From: Dryomyza anilis
Taxonomy: Eukaryota; Arthropoda; Insecta; Diptera; Dryomyzidae
Direction: 5' to 3'
NCBI GenBank assembly: GCA_951804985.1
Contig: OX638136.1
Location: forward strand, 2,297,852-2,361,851
DNA length: 64,000 bases
A program made the position numbers and the translations under genes. How positions within the stretch are numbered: position 1 is the first letter of the stretch; every line of letters begins with the position of its first letter. Of the stretch, positions 51,773-63,446 are shown piece after piece. The notes beneath the pieces are model-generated. The model was not told where the DNA came from. It did not search any database and worked only from the letters and a program-made list of their open reading frames with translations.

Positions 51773-54460
51773 ATAGGTACCGCCTGGCGTTAGAAGATTT
51801 CTCCAAAAATTTGAATTTTCACAAAATGAAATCCAGTGTAAAACCTGCAGATGGAACTCTACAGAGAGTTTCTTGATATATGTATGTAGATTTACAATAC
51901 AAAGAAAAGGTAAAAAAACTTAAATTATTTATTATTCCACCTATTTGGCATAGATCGATTTTATGCGTAGATTTTTTGAAAATGTTTAATTTATCCCCCA
52001 GAGTTATTTCTGCTGTTCAACTGGAAAATTGTAATTTTGATTCAACCACTGATAAAGAATACCAATTAAATAGAATACAATTTCAACAGTTGGAAACGGT
52101 TAAAACTCTTTTCCAAATTTCGAAACCCAAGCTTTGGGCAGAACAAAATTAATTAAACACGGAATTGATGTAGGAGACGCAAATCCAGTGAAATAACGAT
52201 TCTATCCCATTTCTCCTGCGGTAGAAAAAATAATGTTTAAGGAAGTTGGCAGAATTATCAGTTTAGGCAGAATAGAAAAATCTGCAAGCCCTTGGAGTTC
52301 CTCAATGCGGATGGTAATAAAACCAGGGAAGGTAAGAATCTGTTTAGATGCACATAAAATTAACGAAGTAACCAAAAAAGATGCATACCCTCTTCATAGT
52401 ATTGAAGGTATTTTTTCTCGGTTGCCAAAGGCTAACATAATTTCAAAAATTGACCTGAATGATGCATTTTGGCAAGTAGCTCTTACGGAAGATTCAAAAC
52501 CCCTCACAGCATTTACTATTCCAGGACGCCCCTTATACCAGTTTGTTGTTATGCCATTTGGTTTGTGTAACGCGCCACAAACAATGTGTCGATTAATGGA
52601 CGAACTAATTCCTCCGGACTTAAAACATTGCGTTTTTGGATATCTGGACGACTTATGTGTTGTTTCAGACAATTTCGAAACCCATTTGTCAATTTTTGGG
52701 CGGATCGCTGAAGAATTTCGTAAGGCTAACATCACGCTAAATATAAGTAAAAGTAAATTTTGTGTTACTCAGGTTCAATACTTAGGTTACATAATATGAA
52801 ATGGCGGAATATCTACTGATCCCGACAAGATAAAATCAATTTTAACTTGGCCAACACCTAAAAATATTAAGCAAGTTAGAGGCTTTCTAGGATTAGCTGG
52901 TTGGTATAGGATATTTTTAGCAAATTTCTCTTAACTCAAATCACCTTTCCTATAACTCAAGTTCTTTCTACAAAGAAAAAATTCATGTGGACAGATAGTG
53001 CACAAAATGCATTTGATAAAGTAAAAAAATTATTAACATCAGCACCTGTTCTACAAAACCCAGACTTTTCGAAAAAGTTTTATGTTCATTGCGATGCCAG
53101 CAATTTTAGTATTGGTGCAATTGACGGAAAACGTTGCAGAAAAACCTGGGGCATTTATGTCAATAAACACAACGAAACTATAGCGTAACAGAACGAGAAT
53201 GCATGGCTGCTGTTGAAGCTATAGAACGTTTTCGCTGTTATCTGGAACTTAAAGAGTTCGAAGTGATAACAGATCACTCTAGCCTCGTATGGTTAATGCG
53301 ACAGCCTAATTTAAGTGGAAGGCTCGCACGCTGGGTTTTTAAGTTGCAAAGTTATAAATTCACAATTAGCCATAGGAAAGGTAAAGAAAATGTTGTCCCT
53401 GACGCTTTATCGCGACTATATGGTGAGGAAATTTCCGAACTAACAGATTTAGGCCCTGAAGTCGATTTAAATTCGCCTCACTTTCAAAATTCTGACTACG
53501 AAAATCTTAAAAATAAAATTAATTTAAATCAGGCAAAATTGTCTGATTTGAAAATAGTTGATGGTTATGTTTTCATCAGAACCGAACATTGTAGTGGAAT
53601 AGCAGAACAAGAACAAAATGCTTGGAAGCTTTGGATTCTGCACATGGTGGTATGTCAAAAACTTTAAATTTGATACGACGTCATTTGTATAGGCCCGGAA
53701 TGGTACGAGACGTACGCGATTATGTTAGAAACTGGGATGTATGTCAATCAATAATGGCTCCCAGTTCAAAGCCAACAATTTCCATGCATTTTTGACCGAA
53801 CTTGGAATTACGCACGTTTATACGGCCTTATATTCACCTCAGTCAAATGCGTCAGAGCGTGTAAACAGTTCTCTAATTGCTGAGATTCGAACATATCTTC
53901 AAAAGGATCGTCGCGACTGGGATGTGAATATAAGTTCTATAAGTTGTGCTTTGCGTAATTCGATACACCAAGACATAGTTTGTTCACCATATCATCCTCT
54001 TATATGGGCTTGATATCATTACACACGGTTCGTCATACAAATGGCTAATCCTCGATGAACCTTCTATTAAAAACTCACTAAACTTACTCGTGATGACACA
54101 TTAACACTTTTGAAAAAAGATTTACAAAAAAATATTTATAATGCATTTGAAAAGAACGCAAAACAATATAATTTACGCACTTAACCAATTTCTTTTGCTA
54201 TTGGTCAAGAAGTGTTTAGACGTAATTTTGCACAAAGTAGTTTTGAAAAAAGATTTAACGCGAAACTGAGTCCTTCATTTCTAAAAGCTAGAGTGAGAGC
54301 TAAATTGGGAAATTGCTATTTCGTCCTGGAAGATTTGCATGGAAAACTGATCGGCCCTTATCATTCAAAGGATATTGGTTTATTATCTATTATCTGGTTT
54401 TGTAATATACGATTATTTATTTTTTCTAAATAATTCACGGACATTTTGTGACTACATTTG
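51773..54460 (+). pseudogene. pol: Gypsy (412/mdg1-like) pol remnant, the likely host of element A
   Basis: In order: the end of protease (51785-52060), RT with YLDD-type box GYLDDLCVVS (52233-52799), RNase H (52985-53500, ending in a VVPDALSRL tether), integrase pieces (53640-54013, with TALYSPQSNASERVN) and an integrase C-terminal segment (54212-54433). Many stops and several frameshifts occur, and part of the integrase core is deleted. The sequence begins in mid-protease at the LTR of A, which is why A is thought to have inserted into it. Confidence 0.82.
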
Positions 54461-54665
54461 ATCAGTTTAATTGTTATATCATGTAAATTATTATTTTTTT
54501 GATTTTTTTGATCGGCCCTTATCATGCAAAGGATATTGGTTTATTATCTATTATCTGGTTTTGTAATATACGATTATTTATTTTTTCTAAATAATTCACG
54601 GACATTTTGTGACTACATTTGATCAGTTTAATTGTTATATCATGTAAATTATTATTTTTTTGATT
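54349..54665. repeat. 161-bp tandem duplication
   Basis: GATCGGCCCTTATCA begins at 54349 and again at 54510, and the two copies are nearly identical. It duplicates the last coding bases of the Gypsy remnant plus non-coding DNA. Confidence 0.9.
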
Positions 54666-54669
54666 AATG

Positions 54670-55930
54670 TATTTCGATAAATTTTCGATACAAAAGTTAC
54701 TCCAACCAAAGGGAAAAAAGGAGAACATATTAACTAGTTTCAAACAAAAATTATTATTAAATTTCATTTGTGTTGTTTAGTATTATTAATTGGATTTTGG
54801 GTGCGAGAAATGAGCACAAATAGAAACCGTCGACCAACAACACCTATTTTTCGACGTACCGATATAGAAAACATCGTTTCAGTAATCACTTTTACCACGA
54901 TCTCGATCAAGAACCACGGCTTTAAAGCGCAGATTGATAAGAAATTCTTGGATAACAATCTGTTTTAAAACTACAACATAAAGTCTGTTTTTCTAGAAGT
55001 CTGCAATAATCAAAAACAAAAATAAATTATCAAATGTAAAACGTGAAAAAAAGGTCAAAACCATATAAGTGCCTAACTTAAAACTACCCAAAATGAAAAA
55101 AAAAAAACAAAATCCGAAAAAATATCTCTAAATTGTTGAAAGTGTTAAAAAACTTGATAATTAAAATTGTATCAGTCTTTAAAATTTGAATTCCCGTAAT
55201 ACCTATAAAATTCTAAACATACCTGAACGATTAGAAGCTTTTTCCTAATCCTTTTTTTTGAATAAAAAAGAACACACACATTTAATTCTAAGTCTAGGTT
55301 TATTTAAATATAAAATGTATTAGGAAAGATGATGCGCGCATTGCCGGTGACGAAAAGCTATTGTTTTTTCATTCTTTTTGTCATTCACCGGTGAGCTTAA
55401 CCAAGGTCAAACAACAAAAGCAATTAATGCAAATTTAGTAGAGCCAAAAAAATACATGAATTTTTTATGCACATAGCATTAGTTTCAGTAAGCGGTGCGT
55501 TGCGAGAGTTATAATATCAGGCGATGATTTGAGGTGGTTGTTGTTGTTCAATAATGCGAATAGAGTGGACTGTATGTGAAGATGAGTTCAATTGCGATGA
55601 ATTGAGTGTTAGCATGACGACAATGAGTGTGTGGTATGTTGTAGCAACTTTTACGAAGACGAAAAAATATTACGTGCAGCCAACCTGATGTGATGCAATT
55701 TATTTGAAGTCTCGAACAATACCCTTATCTAATATTGCACGTAAAAGAAATTTGCTACTTAAAATTAATTAATGTAAAATAATTATTTAAAATCGAAAAT
55801 ATTAGTTGTTAAACAAAAGAATAAATATATTTTATGAGTGATACCAGTGTAAAAGAAAAACCAGTTGGGAAGGTTAGATCACATGGAAAATTTTAAAGTA
55901 GGTGTTATTATGATAGTTAGGATTATCAAA
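54670..55930. other. AT-rich DNA without a supported gene
   Basis: Short ORFs at 54764-54968 on both strands are mutual shadows without recognisable domains. Nothing else stands out apart from a short inverted pair TCACCGGTGA/CACCGG near 55345-55395. Confidence 0.4.
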
Positions 55931-55935
55931 ATTAT

Positions 55936-56040
55936 AGTCGGTCTAAGCCGACTATAAATACCCTACACATATGTGTGGTTACTACTCAAAGTGGTATATA
56001 GGTCACCAGGGCATATGAATCCCTGGTGACCTATATACAC
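55936..56040. repeat. Two adjacent hairpins, including a ~20-bp-stem palindrome
   Basis: TAGTCGGTCTAAGCCGACTA at 55937-55956 is a short palindrome. GTGGTATATAGGTCACCAGGG (55991-56011) pairs with CCCTGGTGACCTATATACAC (56021-56040) around a 9-nt loop, with one bulged base. A TACAAACTTTCAATCGCTGAA segment follows and is repeated at about 56133. Confidence 0.85.
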
Positions 56041-56224
56041 TACAAACTTTCAATCGCTGAAGAATTTCCATTCATTTGGTACCCATATTTACAAATGGGG
56101 AGGTGTACCGAATTTCGATTTTTTTTTTAATAACTACAAACTTTCAATCGCTGAAATATTTCACCAAAAAAAACGTTTACCTAAGCACTCATACAATAAA
56201 TGGATCTGTAGATATAAATTTTAT

Positions 56225-56510
56225 ATGAGGTATTTTAACATAAGTGGTCGGTTCTCTGGTCACAATGAACCGATCATGCCGATCTTGTTCAGACAGCTTA
56301 GATATATAAGAAAGTTTGATCGCTCTAGCTCTGGTATTTTTTCTGTAATCGTGATTTCAACAGACAGACAGAGGGACAGCCAGACGGACATCGCTAAATC
56401 GACTCAGGAGGTCATGCTGATCAAGAATATATATACTTTTCCATTCCGGATATGTTTCCTTATGGGTGTTACAAAGGGCGTACCAAACTGAATATACCCT
56501 TTCACTCTTA
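56225..56510. repeat. INE-1/DINE-like dispersed repeat block
   Basis: ACAGACAGACAGAGGGACAG, GACGGACATCGCTAAATCGA, CATGCTGATCAAGAATATAT and a terminal ATACCCTTT follow the order of the conserved core of INE-1-type repeats of flies, as recalled. The ORF through it is incidental. Confidence 0.6.
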
Positions 56511-58477
56511 GTTCATGGTATAAAAAGATTCAAAATTGAAAAGGCTCAAATGCTCAAAAATTGGTCTATTTTTAGTCGAAAAATGAGTTCGTTTTGCTTC
56601 ATATCTCAGTCCCTGTTAAATGAATTTAAAAAATTGATATGTACATATAATTTGTGTTCTGTTATGCATGTTTTGAATAAAATAAAAGTAAGTCTGACAT
56701 TATAATCAACGCTTACCAACCAATAGAATTCTCAAAAACATGGTTTTTCGTTTTTGTCAAATATCCTTGAAACTGGACGTGTGGGGAAAAAACTGAAAAC
56801 GCCATTGTTCTTAGAATGTCCAAATCCATAAGAATATGTAACTTTTATTTCTGGTGGTAAAATGGGTGCGCACAGTGTAATCAAAGTTAAACGAAATCGG
56901 AATACAAACATTTTAGAATTTTTTTAAACTTTGCAATGTTTCATGTTCGAAAAATTACATAGTGAAAAGCAAACATAATAATTGGGTCACAATCTCACCA
57001 TGCTGACGGCGGCGGCGCCTTTGTTCGCATACTAACTTGACCATTAACGCGTTGGTGCAACGTACACAGAAAAAAATATTCGACGTAAATATAACAAACA
57101 CTATTAATTGAGCATAATTAATCAATATAATAAATCAAATAATTAATTTAATAAACTCATTTGCTAAATATATTAAAACTTTAAATTAAGGTGTTTCCTC
57201 ATACAACTTAATAAATATCATTCTCAAACTTAAGCATTGATTATCGTTTTATAAATCCCTTGTTTCTATTATTTATTTTTTATTATATCGTGAAAATATA
57301 GAAGCAACAATAACCTTGCTTTCCGTTATTTGAATGTGTATCTAAATGATCATAGTAGGCACCAGGCACGTAGCCTGGTGAGGAGGGTGCATAGGAGTTC
57401 TAACCACCCCCGCTCTGAAATGATATAAATTCAATTAAAATTCTTTAAAATAGTAAAATATTTTTATAAATTTAACAGTACGTAAACAAATAAAACTCAT
57501 TTTAACAATTTAAAATATATAAAACATAAAATAAAAATATTAGAAAAATAACAATGTTAAAAACATACAAACCAAATTGCAGTTTGAATACTTTTTTACT
57601 TGGTAGACTTAACAATTTTTGGATTTTTATTATAAAAAATTATGATGATTTTAGTTATTCGTGAAAATATTGAATGTATTTTTTTTCGAACGGGATATTC
57701 CCAAATTAATTTATAATTTGAAAATACATAATCAGAATTAGTAAAACTGAAAAATAATACATTTTTAAACGCGAATGTATTTTTAGGAACTCTCTTAAAA
57801 GTTATTATATTTTTTTCAATAACCCCCCTGAACGAAAATCCTGGCTACAGAGCTGGTAGGCGATGTTTAGAAAAGAGCAATCCAGTGTTTCTGTATTTAT
57901 TGTTTCACTACTCTTTTGTAACCTTCAGCTACTTTTCATAATTTAAGTACAAAATACTAATTCTTAAATTTCGTTCCTTATTTAAAAATAGATTTTGCTA
58001 TAAAGTCTGTGTTCAAACAAAATTGTTTTTAAATACGAAATGTACAATAATTTAGTATTTTTTTTTACATATTTATTTTGTTCTGTGAACACCGACTAAA
58101 TACCTCTCAGCTGAGGAACATTTATTGCGTATGTAATAAGCCCTGAAAAGTATTAAAGTCCTAAACACCATTGTACTTGCAAATTACTTAGGACAAATTT
58201 TGTGATATTCAGAAATTAATAATAGTTTTGCTACCAAAGCATTACTACAAATTTAATTGTATTTACTGCATATTTGAATTGTTATAGAAAGTATTTTTTT
58301 TTAAACTATTTTTAGCAACACTCATAAACATTCTGTTCTCTTATTGTAGCCATTAAAAAATAATAAGATTTTTCAAATATAGCTCAATTAAATTAATTGG
58401 AATCTTAAAACTTTTTATTTCCATTATTAAAAACTAAAATTTTTAAATTTTTCTTTAAGAGCTTTTTAAATTTATTT

Positions 58478-58479
<2 letters not shown>
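56511..58479. other. AT-rich DNA without a supported gene
   Basis: No coding sequence was recognised. A small palindrome CACCAGGC/GCCTGGTG lies near 57360-57385, and AACCACCCCCG- and AACCCCCCTG-type runs at about 57402 and 57822 could mark the ends of a decayed insertion. Confidence 0.4.

Positions 58480-58563
<84 letters not shown>
58480..58563. repeat. (TA)n microsatellite, about 84 bp
   Basis: An uninterrupted TA dinucleotide run. Confidence 0.97.
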
Positions 58564-58565
<2 letters not shown>

Positions 58566-58968
58566 TATAAATCTCTTTGTTTGATTTATAATATAGTTGA
58601 TTAATCGAATTTGGTTTAATTTACTACTTTACTACTAAGATTAAGGAGTGTTGCATAATGTAACCCTGCAACTATAATCGGCGTCGGCTTCATCTCGTTA
58701 TGAGTTCGCGTATACACACTTGTTGCTTTTGTTCAATCGTCTCAGTTCAGTCGTTCGTGATACTTAGTTGTGTTCAGTTGTGGTGCCGCATCTCGTTGCG
58801 AATTCGCGTATTTGTTGCCTTGCTTAGTTGTGTGAGTTCAGTTGACTCGCTGTTGTAGTGTCGGTATATTGTTGCCCTTATTCAGTTGATCGTGATACTG
58901 TTGCAGTTAAGTTGTGCCGGTTATTGGATTTTCTATATATTTGCAGTTGTTGTGATAGGTAAGTAAAA
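58564..58968 (+). other. Upstream region of the zinc-finger/transposase gene
   Basis: It contains repeated GTTCAGTTG and TCTCGTT.CGA.TTCGCGTA segments between 58690 and 58910, and no ORF. It may be the 5' UTR or promoter of the gene starting at 58969. Confidence 0.4.
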
Positions 58969-59206
58969 ATGAAATGCTTCATTTGTAATGAAGATTTTGT
59001 GGACACAAATGTATATATTGAACACCTAAAATATAAACATTTGCTAAATCAAAAGGATAAATTTGTGTGTAGTGTTGTGAAATGTTTGCAAACTTTTTCA
59101 GACATAAACACTTTCAAACGGCATATTTTCAGAATTCACGACAAGACATGTTCTGAAATCACTAAAAATTTGCCTTCGGTTATTACACCGATTATAAGTA
59201 GCGTTG

Positions 59207-59217
59207 TTGTTGGTGAA
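59207..59217. repeat. 11-bp target-site duplication of the SINE
   Basis: TTGTTGGTGAA here recurs at 59527-59537 right after the TTA tail. Confidence 0.88.
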
Positions 59218-59526
59218 GCCGCGGTAGCTCAGTGGTTAGTGCGTTGGACTGCGAGTCGAAAGGTCCCCGGTTCAAGCCTGGACTGGGGCTAACAACATCT
59301 TTTCATAGAAACATTTTTCTATACCGCGCTACCTCTCGTCAGTAAATGTCAAACCTACGAGAGTAAAACATTGCCTATGAAAAGCTCTCACCCGCCGTTC
59401 GGATTCGGCAATAAACTGTAGGTCCCACCACTTTGAGTACAAATATAACACGCACAGCTCAAAATGGTGAGAGAGCTCGGCCGAAGTTCTGTACAGGACT
59501 GTAGCGCCAAACTATTATTATTATTA
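59218..59526 (+). mobile_element. tRNA-derived SINE, 309 bp
   Basis: The head (59218-59290) is tRNA-like: a box A TAGCTCAGTGGTTAG, an anticodon-type stem-loop, and a box B GGTTCAAGCCT. The acceptor arms do not pair as in a working tRNA. The body ends in (TTA)n and contains TTCGGATTCGGCAATAAACT and AGCTCGGCCGAAG, which resemble 3' tails of repeats I associate with acalyptrate flies. It would have been mobilised by a LINE that recognises that tail. Confidence 0.88.
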
Positions 59527-62262
59527 TTGTTGGTGAACACGGTGGCGAAATTGAAGCCGATTTGTTTGAAAATGTTTGTGCTGCTGGAAAAAACGGTTAT
59601 AAGGAGAACCTTTCAAATGTTTTAAATTCAGTTGAAAAGTTTTCTGTTGAAATGCATAACCTTAACAATATAAGTCGTGCAGATGTTTTTAAAATTCAAG
59701 AAAAAATAGAGGAATTTATATTATTTCCTGTTTTAAATTTGATTGAAACGTGTGCAAAATCTGAGATCAGTAGCATCATTAAAGATTTGCGTGGTTTATT
59801 CGAAAAATGTAAAACGGAACATATTTTAATGAAGTCACTGAAAAAAAATGAGCTTGTTTCGGAAATCAATAATTTTAGAATTGCATCCAGTGTACTCACG
59901 CGAAACAAATTGTCCAGCGGAATCGTTATGCCACTTTCATTTCAATTTCATAAAATTTTTGAAATCGATGATAATTTGAAAAATATAAAAAACAATATTG
60001 AATTATTAAAAAAAAGACTCTAATGTGAAAGATTTTGTTCAAGGAGAGCTATGGAAATCAAAAGAGCTGTTATATCCGAATGAATTTTGTATTCCTTATT
60101 ATTTATATTTAGATGATTTTGGAATAAATAATCCGCTAGGAGCCAAATCTAACCGACATTCTATTTGTAATTTTTATTACACGTTTCCAAATTTAAATCA
60201 AAAATCATATAATTAAGCAATATACCTCTTGCGTGTTCTTTGAAATCATCCGATATCAAAGGTAAAGGAAGCAACATATGTTTAAAACCTTTAGTTAAAG
60301 AGCTTTTTGCATTAGAAGTTACGGGTCTTTAAATAAAAGTAAATGACAAATCAGAACGAGCACATTTTATAATGGGGTTATTACTCGGTGATAAGGTTTA
60401 AACACTTGTTTAAATTTTTCCAAATCGTTCTCTGCTCTGCATTATTGTCGGTTTTGTTCCATAGGTAAATCGGACGCACAAAAATCCAGTGTAGAATGCG
60501 AAAAATATCTCCGAAGCACCCAAAATTATATAGAAGATATTCTTAAAAATGATTACCATAATACCGGCATTTTTTCAAATTGTATTTTAAATGAAATTCC
60601 TTCATTTCATGTTACTGAAAATTATTCAGTTGATTTAATGCATGATCTATTCGAAGGGATTTGCCACTACAATATTTGCGAGTCTCTACTGTATTTCATA
60701 TACAAAGTAAAATATTTCGATATTACTATTTTAAATGAACGAATTAAAAATTTTATTTATGGTATTCACGATTCTGGAAATGAAAAAAAAAAGAAATTAA
60801 ATGCAAAGAATTGGAAAATAGAAAACTTAAAATGTCTGCAAAGCAAATGATGGCATTTTGCCATTATTTACCAATAATATTAGCAGAAATAGTCCCTGAA
60901 GATGATGAAGTTTGGATTTTTGTAATAAATTTTCTCTCATTAATAGATGATTTGCTGTGCTACGCAATAACACCCATTTTAATAGAAAAAATTAAATGTA
61001 AAATACAAAATGTAAATAGTGCATACATAAATTTATTTAAAAAAAAATCTAACTCCTAAACATAACTTTCTAACACATTATCCTAATATTATAAAAAAAT
61101 GTGGCCCCCTACGGTCATTTTGGAATTTTAGATTCGAGTCAAAACACAAAGATTTCAAAATATATTCTCACGTTACTACTTCGCGTAAAAATATACCAAA
61201 AACTTTTTCTATAAAACATCAGTTAAAATTTGCACATTACTTATTACATAGAGGCAGTGAAAATGAACATTTCTTTAAAAAAAAAATATTTGACAACGTT
61301 GCAACGGATAATATTTGTCTTCAACTTAGCTTAACCGACGAAGAAATAAATTTATTCTCAGAAGCGAAAATATGGGGATACACATATAAAGAAAATCTGT
61401 GTACTGCTGTTTTAAAAGACGAAATTCGATTAATGCGTATTCGGTATATTATAAAAACAAATGCAGGACAAATATATTTCTATTGCAATGAGTATGCAGA
61501 AACAATATTTAACCCACATTTTGCAGCATACCAAATCTGCACACTAAAAACTAATTGTATAATTTTGTTTCTAGATGATCTGGTCGGGCCACCGGTCAGC
61601 ATTACAAAAAATGAATTTGGCAAACAATTTTATAAATCATTTTAGTGTTTCGAGATGACGAATGTACAAACTCCGCAAATGGATGCAATTATTGACGAAG
61701 ATTTGTACAACCTGTTGCAGATGTGGGATTTAGCACATATATATGACATACTTTATGGTAAGTAAAGTAATAAATTGGTGTATTTAAAAAATATTAAAAT
61801 CATTTTCTTATACAGAACAAAATATAACAACAAAATCTTTGGAAGTCATGCAAAACAAACATATTGAACGCTTATTTAAACATCTTCCGGTTGGAGACCA
61901 AGCCATTTTCGAGCACAACTTGCTATTGTGGCGCCAAAATAAACAATTGCCACTTACAGAAAAACAGTCGAACCCTGAAACCATCACTAATTTGCCTACT
62001 TGTAACCCTTCGCACTAATTTAGTACTTGTAACCCTTCGTTTTCATTGATGGAAATACTGACAGAAACTCATACAGGAAAAATGCTGTTGGAATACTATG
62101 GTGAAAATAATAAATTTCACGAGCAGCAGAGAAATCAACTTATAAACACAATTTCAAGGTATATAGAAGAAAAAGGGGAAAATTTGTCACTTGTTGAGTC
62201 AGCTAAAAGGAAATCATTCATATATTCCCCACAGAAAAACTGGTGAGTTAAAATTTGTACAC

Positions 62263-62384
62263 AACTTTTGAATCAATTTTCAAAACATTTTTAATATCAA
62301 TCGTTTGATTGACCAATTTTCCATACAAAAATTGGGCAAACGCACGATTGATATTAAAATAATTTGAAATTTGATTCAAAAGTT
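62263..62384. repeat. MITE-like inverted repeat
   Basis: AACTTTTGAATCAATTTTCAA (left) pairs with TTGAAATTTGATTCAAAAGTT (right), and inside it AATATCAATCG pairs with CGATTGATATT. ACTGG at the exon end (62239-62243) and at 62592-62596 might be a duplication of a larger insertion. Confidence 0.75.
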
Positions 62385-63193
62385 GGCCGTTTATTCAATC
62401 GTGTGATTCAGGCTTAAGATAACAAACTATTAATATTAATAGCTTTGCTGCAACACTATCATAAATATTAAATTTTCTCTATATACCTATGCTTTATAAT
62501 AGTCTTTGTTATAAAAATTTTATAACTTTTTTGTAAACATTAACAAAAACGCAAACATAATTATTTTTAATTATTTTATGAATTTTATACTACTGGCAAA
62601 CGGGGACGCATATACAATAAAGTGGCAAATCTTAAACGTACCTTTAAATTTCTTTCAACAACTAATGAAATTTCCACAGGAAATGCATCCATTTTAAGTA
62701 ATCACAATATTCTTAATATTGACATTTATTTAAATTTATGTTTCTTTATAGTTGCCGAAGAAAATGCTGAATACGTTTATTCGATCCTAAGAAATAAAAA
62801 CACATCAGCTGAAGAACACACCTCCTACTGGAAACAATGTTTTCGTTACCGGACTATTACAATTAATGAATCTAAATCGACAAATGAAATTTTTATGAAG
62901 TGGACTGAGTTTGGACGACCTTCAGGTTATCGATTTGTAAGTCTTTTGTATGTACCATTTATATTATTAAACTAATCACACATAATTTAGATCGACATAG
63001 ATTTTCATCTGAAATTTCCGGATTCAACAACCATATGTAAAAAATGGGACGAGATGATGGGTAAAATTATACAACTTTTACAAACCAAATTATCAAGTAG
63101 TTCCGTTGCTACGCAGGTCCTTGCGCTGAAGAGCTTAAATATAGGTAAGCAACTAAGACAAAAATATATATATTTTTATAATTATTCAAATTT

Positions 63194-63400
63194 ATTGTGA
63201 ATATATCTCTAAATTGTTTGATTAATAAATTATAGAATAATTGATTAATCAAGATTTTTTGATTCAAATATCAATTAATCAGAATTTTGATTCTTCAGAA
63301 TACTAATTAATTAATATTAAATGTTCTGAAGAATCAAAAAATCTTGAGTAATCAATTATTCTATAATTTATTAATTAAACAATATAGAAATATATTCACA

Positions 63401-63402
<2 letters not shown>
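63194..63402. repeat. Long hairpin (MITE-like) in an intron
   Basis: ATTGTGAATATAT at the left end pairs with ATATATTCACAAT at the right. The arms continue for about 80 bp, including AGAATAATTGATTA and GATTTTTTGATTC. It is followed directly by a TA microsatellite. Confidence 0.85.

Positions 63403-63441
<39 letters not shown>
63403..63441. repeat. (TA)n microsatellite
   Basis: Short TA run abutting the hairpin. Confidence 0.9.

Positions 63442-63446
<5 letters not shown>

Larger units (their letters stand above)
58969..61645 (+). pseudogene. CACTA/EnSpm-like transposase gene with C2H2 N-terminus (broken)
   Basis: The start (58969) encodes two C2H2 fingers (CFICNEDF...HLKYKH and CSVVKCLQTFSDINTFKRHIFRIH). 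The frame is interrupted by a SINE at 59218-59526 and continues in the same frame to 60023. Shifted frames follow, with LYLDDFGINNPLG (60108 onward), MHDLFEGICHYNI (60638) and PSLR/FRFESKHKDF..TTSRKNI..KHQLKFAH near 61100-61220, ending at 61645. These recall Tnp2/CACTA-type transposases found with zinc fingers in insects; this is from memory of the pattern. At least three frame breaks show it is dead. Confidence 0.65.

Noticed and set aside
54764..54968. Small gene at 54768-54968
   Set aside because: Overlapping ORFs on both strands, no start context, no domain, AT-rich surroundings.
59218..59290. A functional tRNA gene
   Set aside because: Box A and box B are present, but the acceptor ends do not pair properly, the anticodon stem has a mismatch, and the segment is the head of a 309-bp unit with an 11-bp duplication and TTA tail, i.e. 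a SINE.
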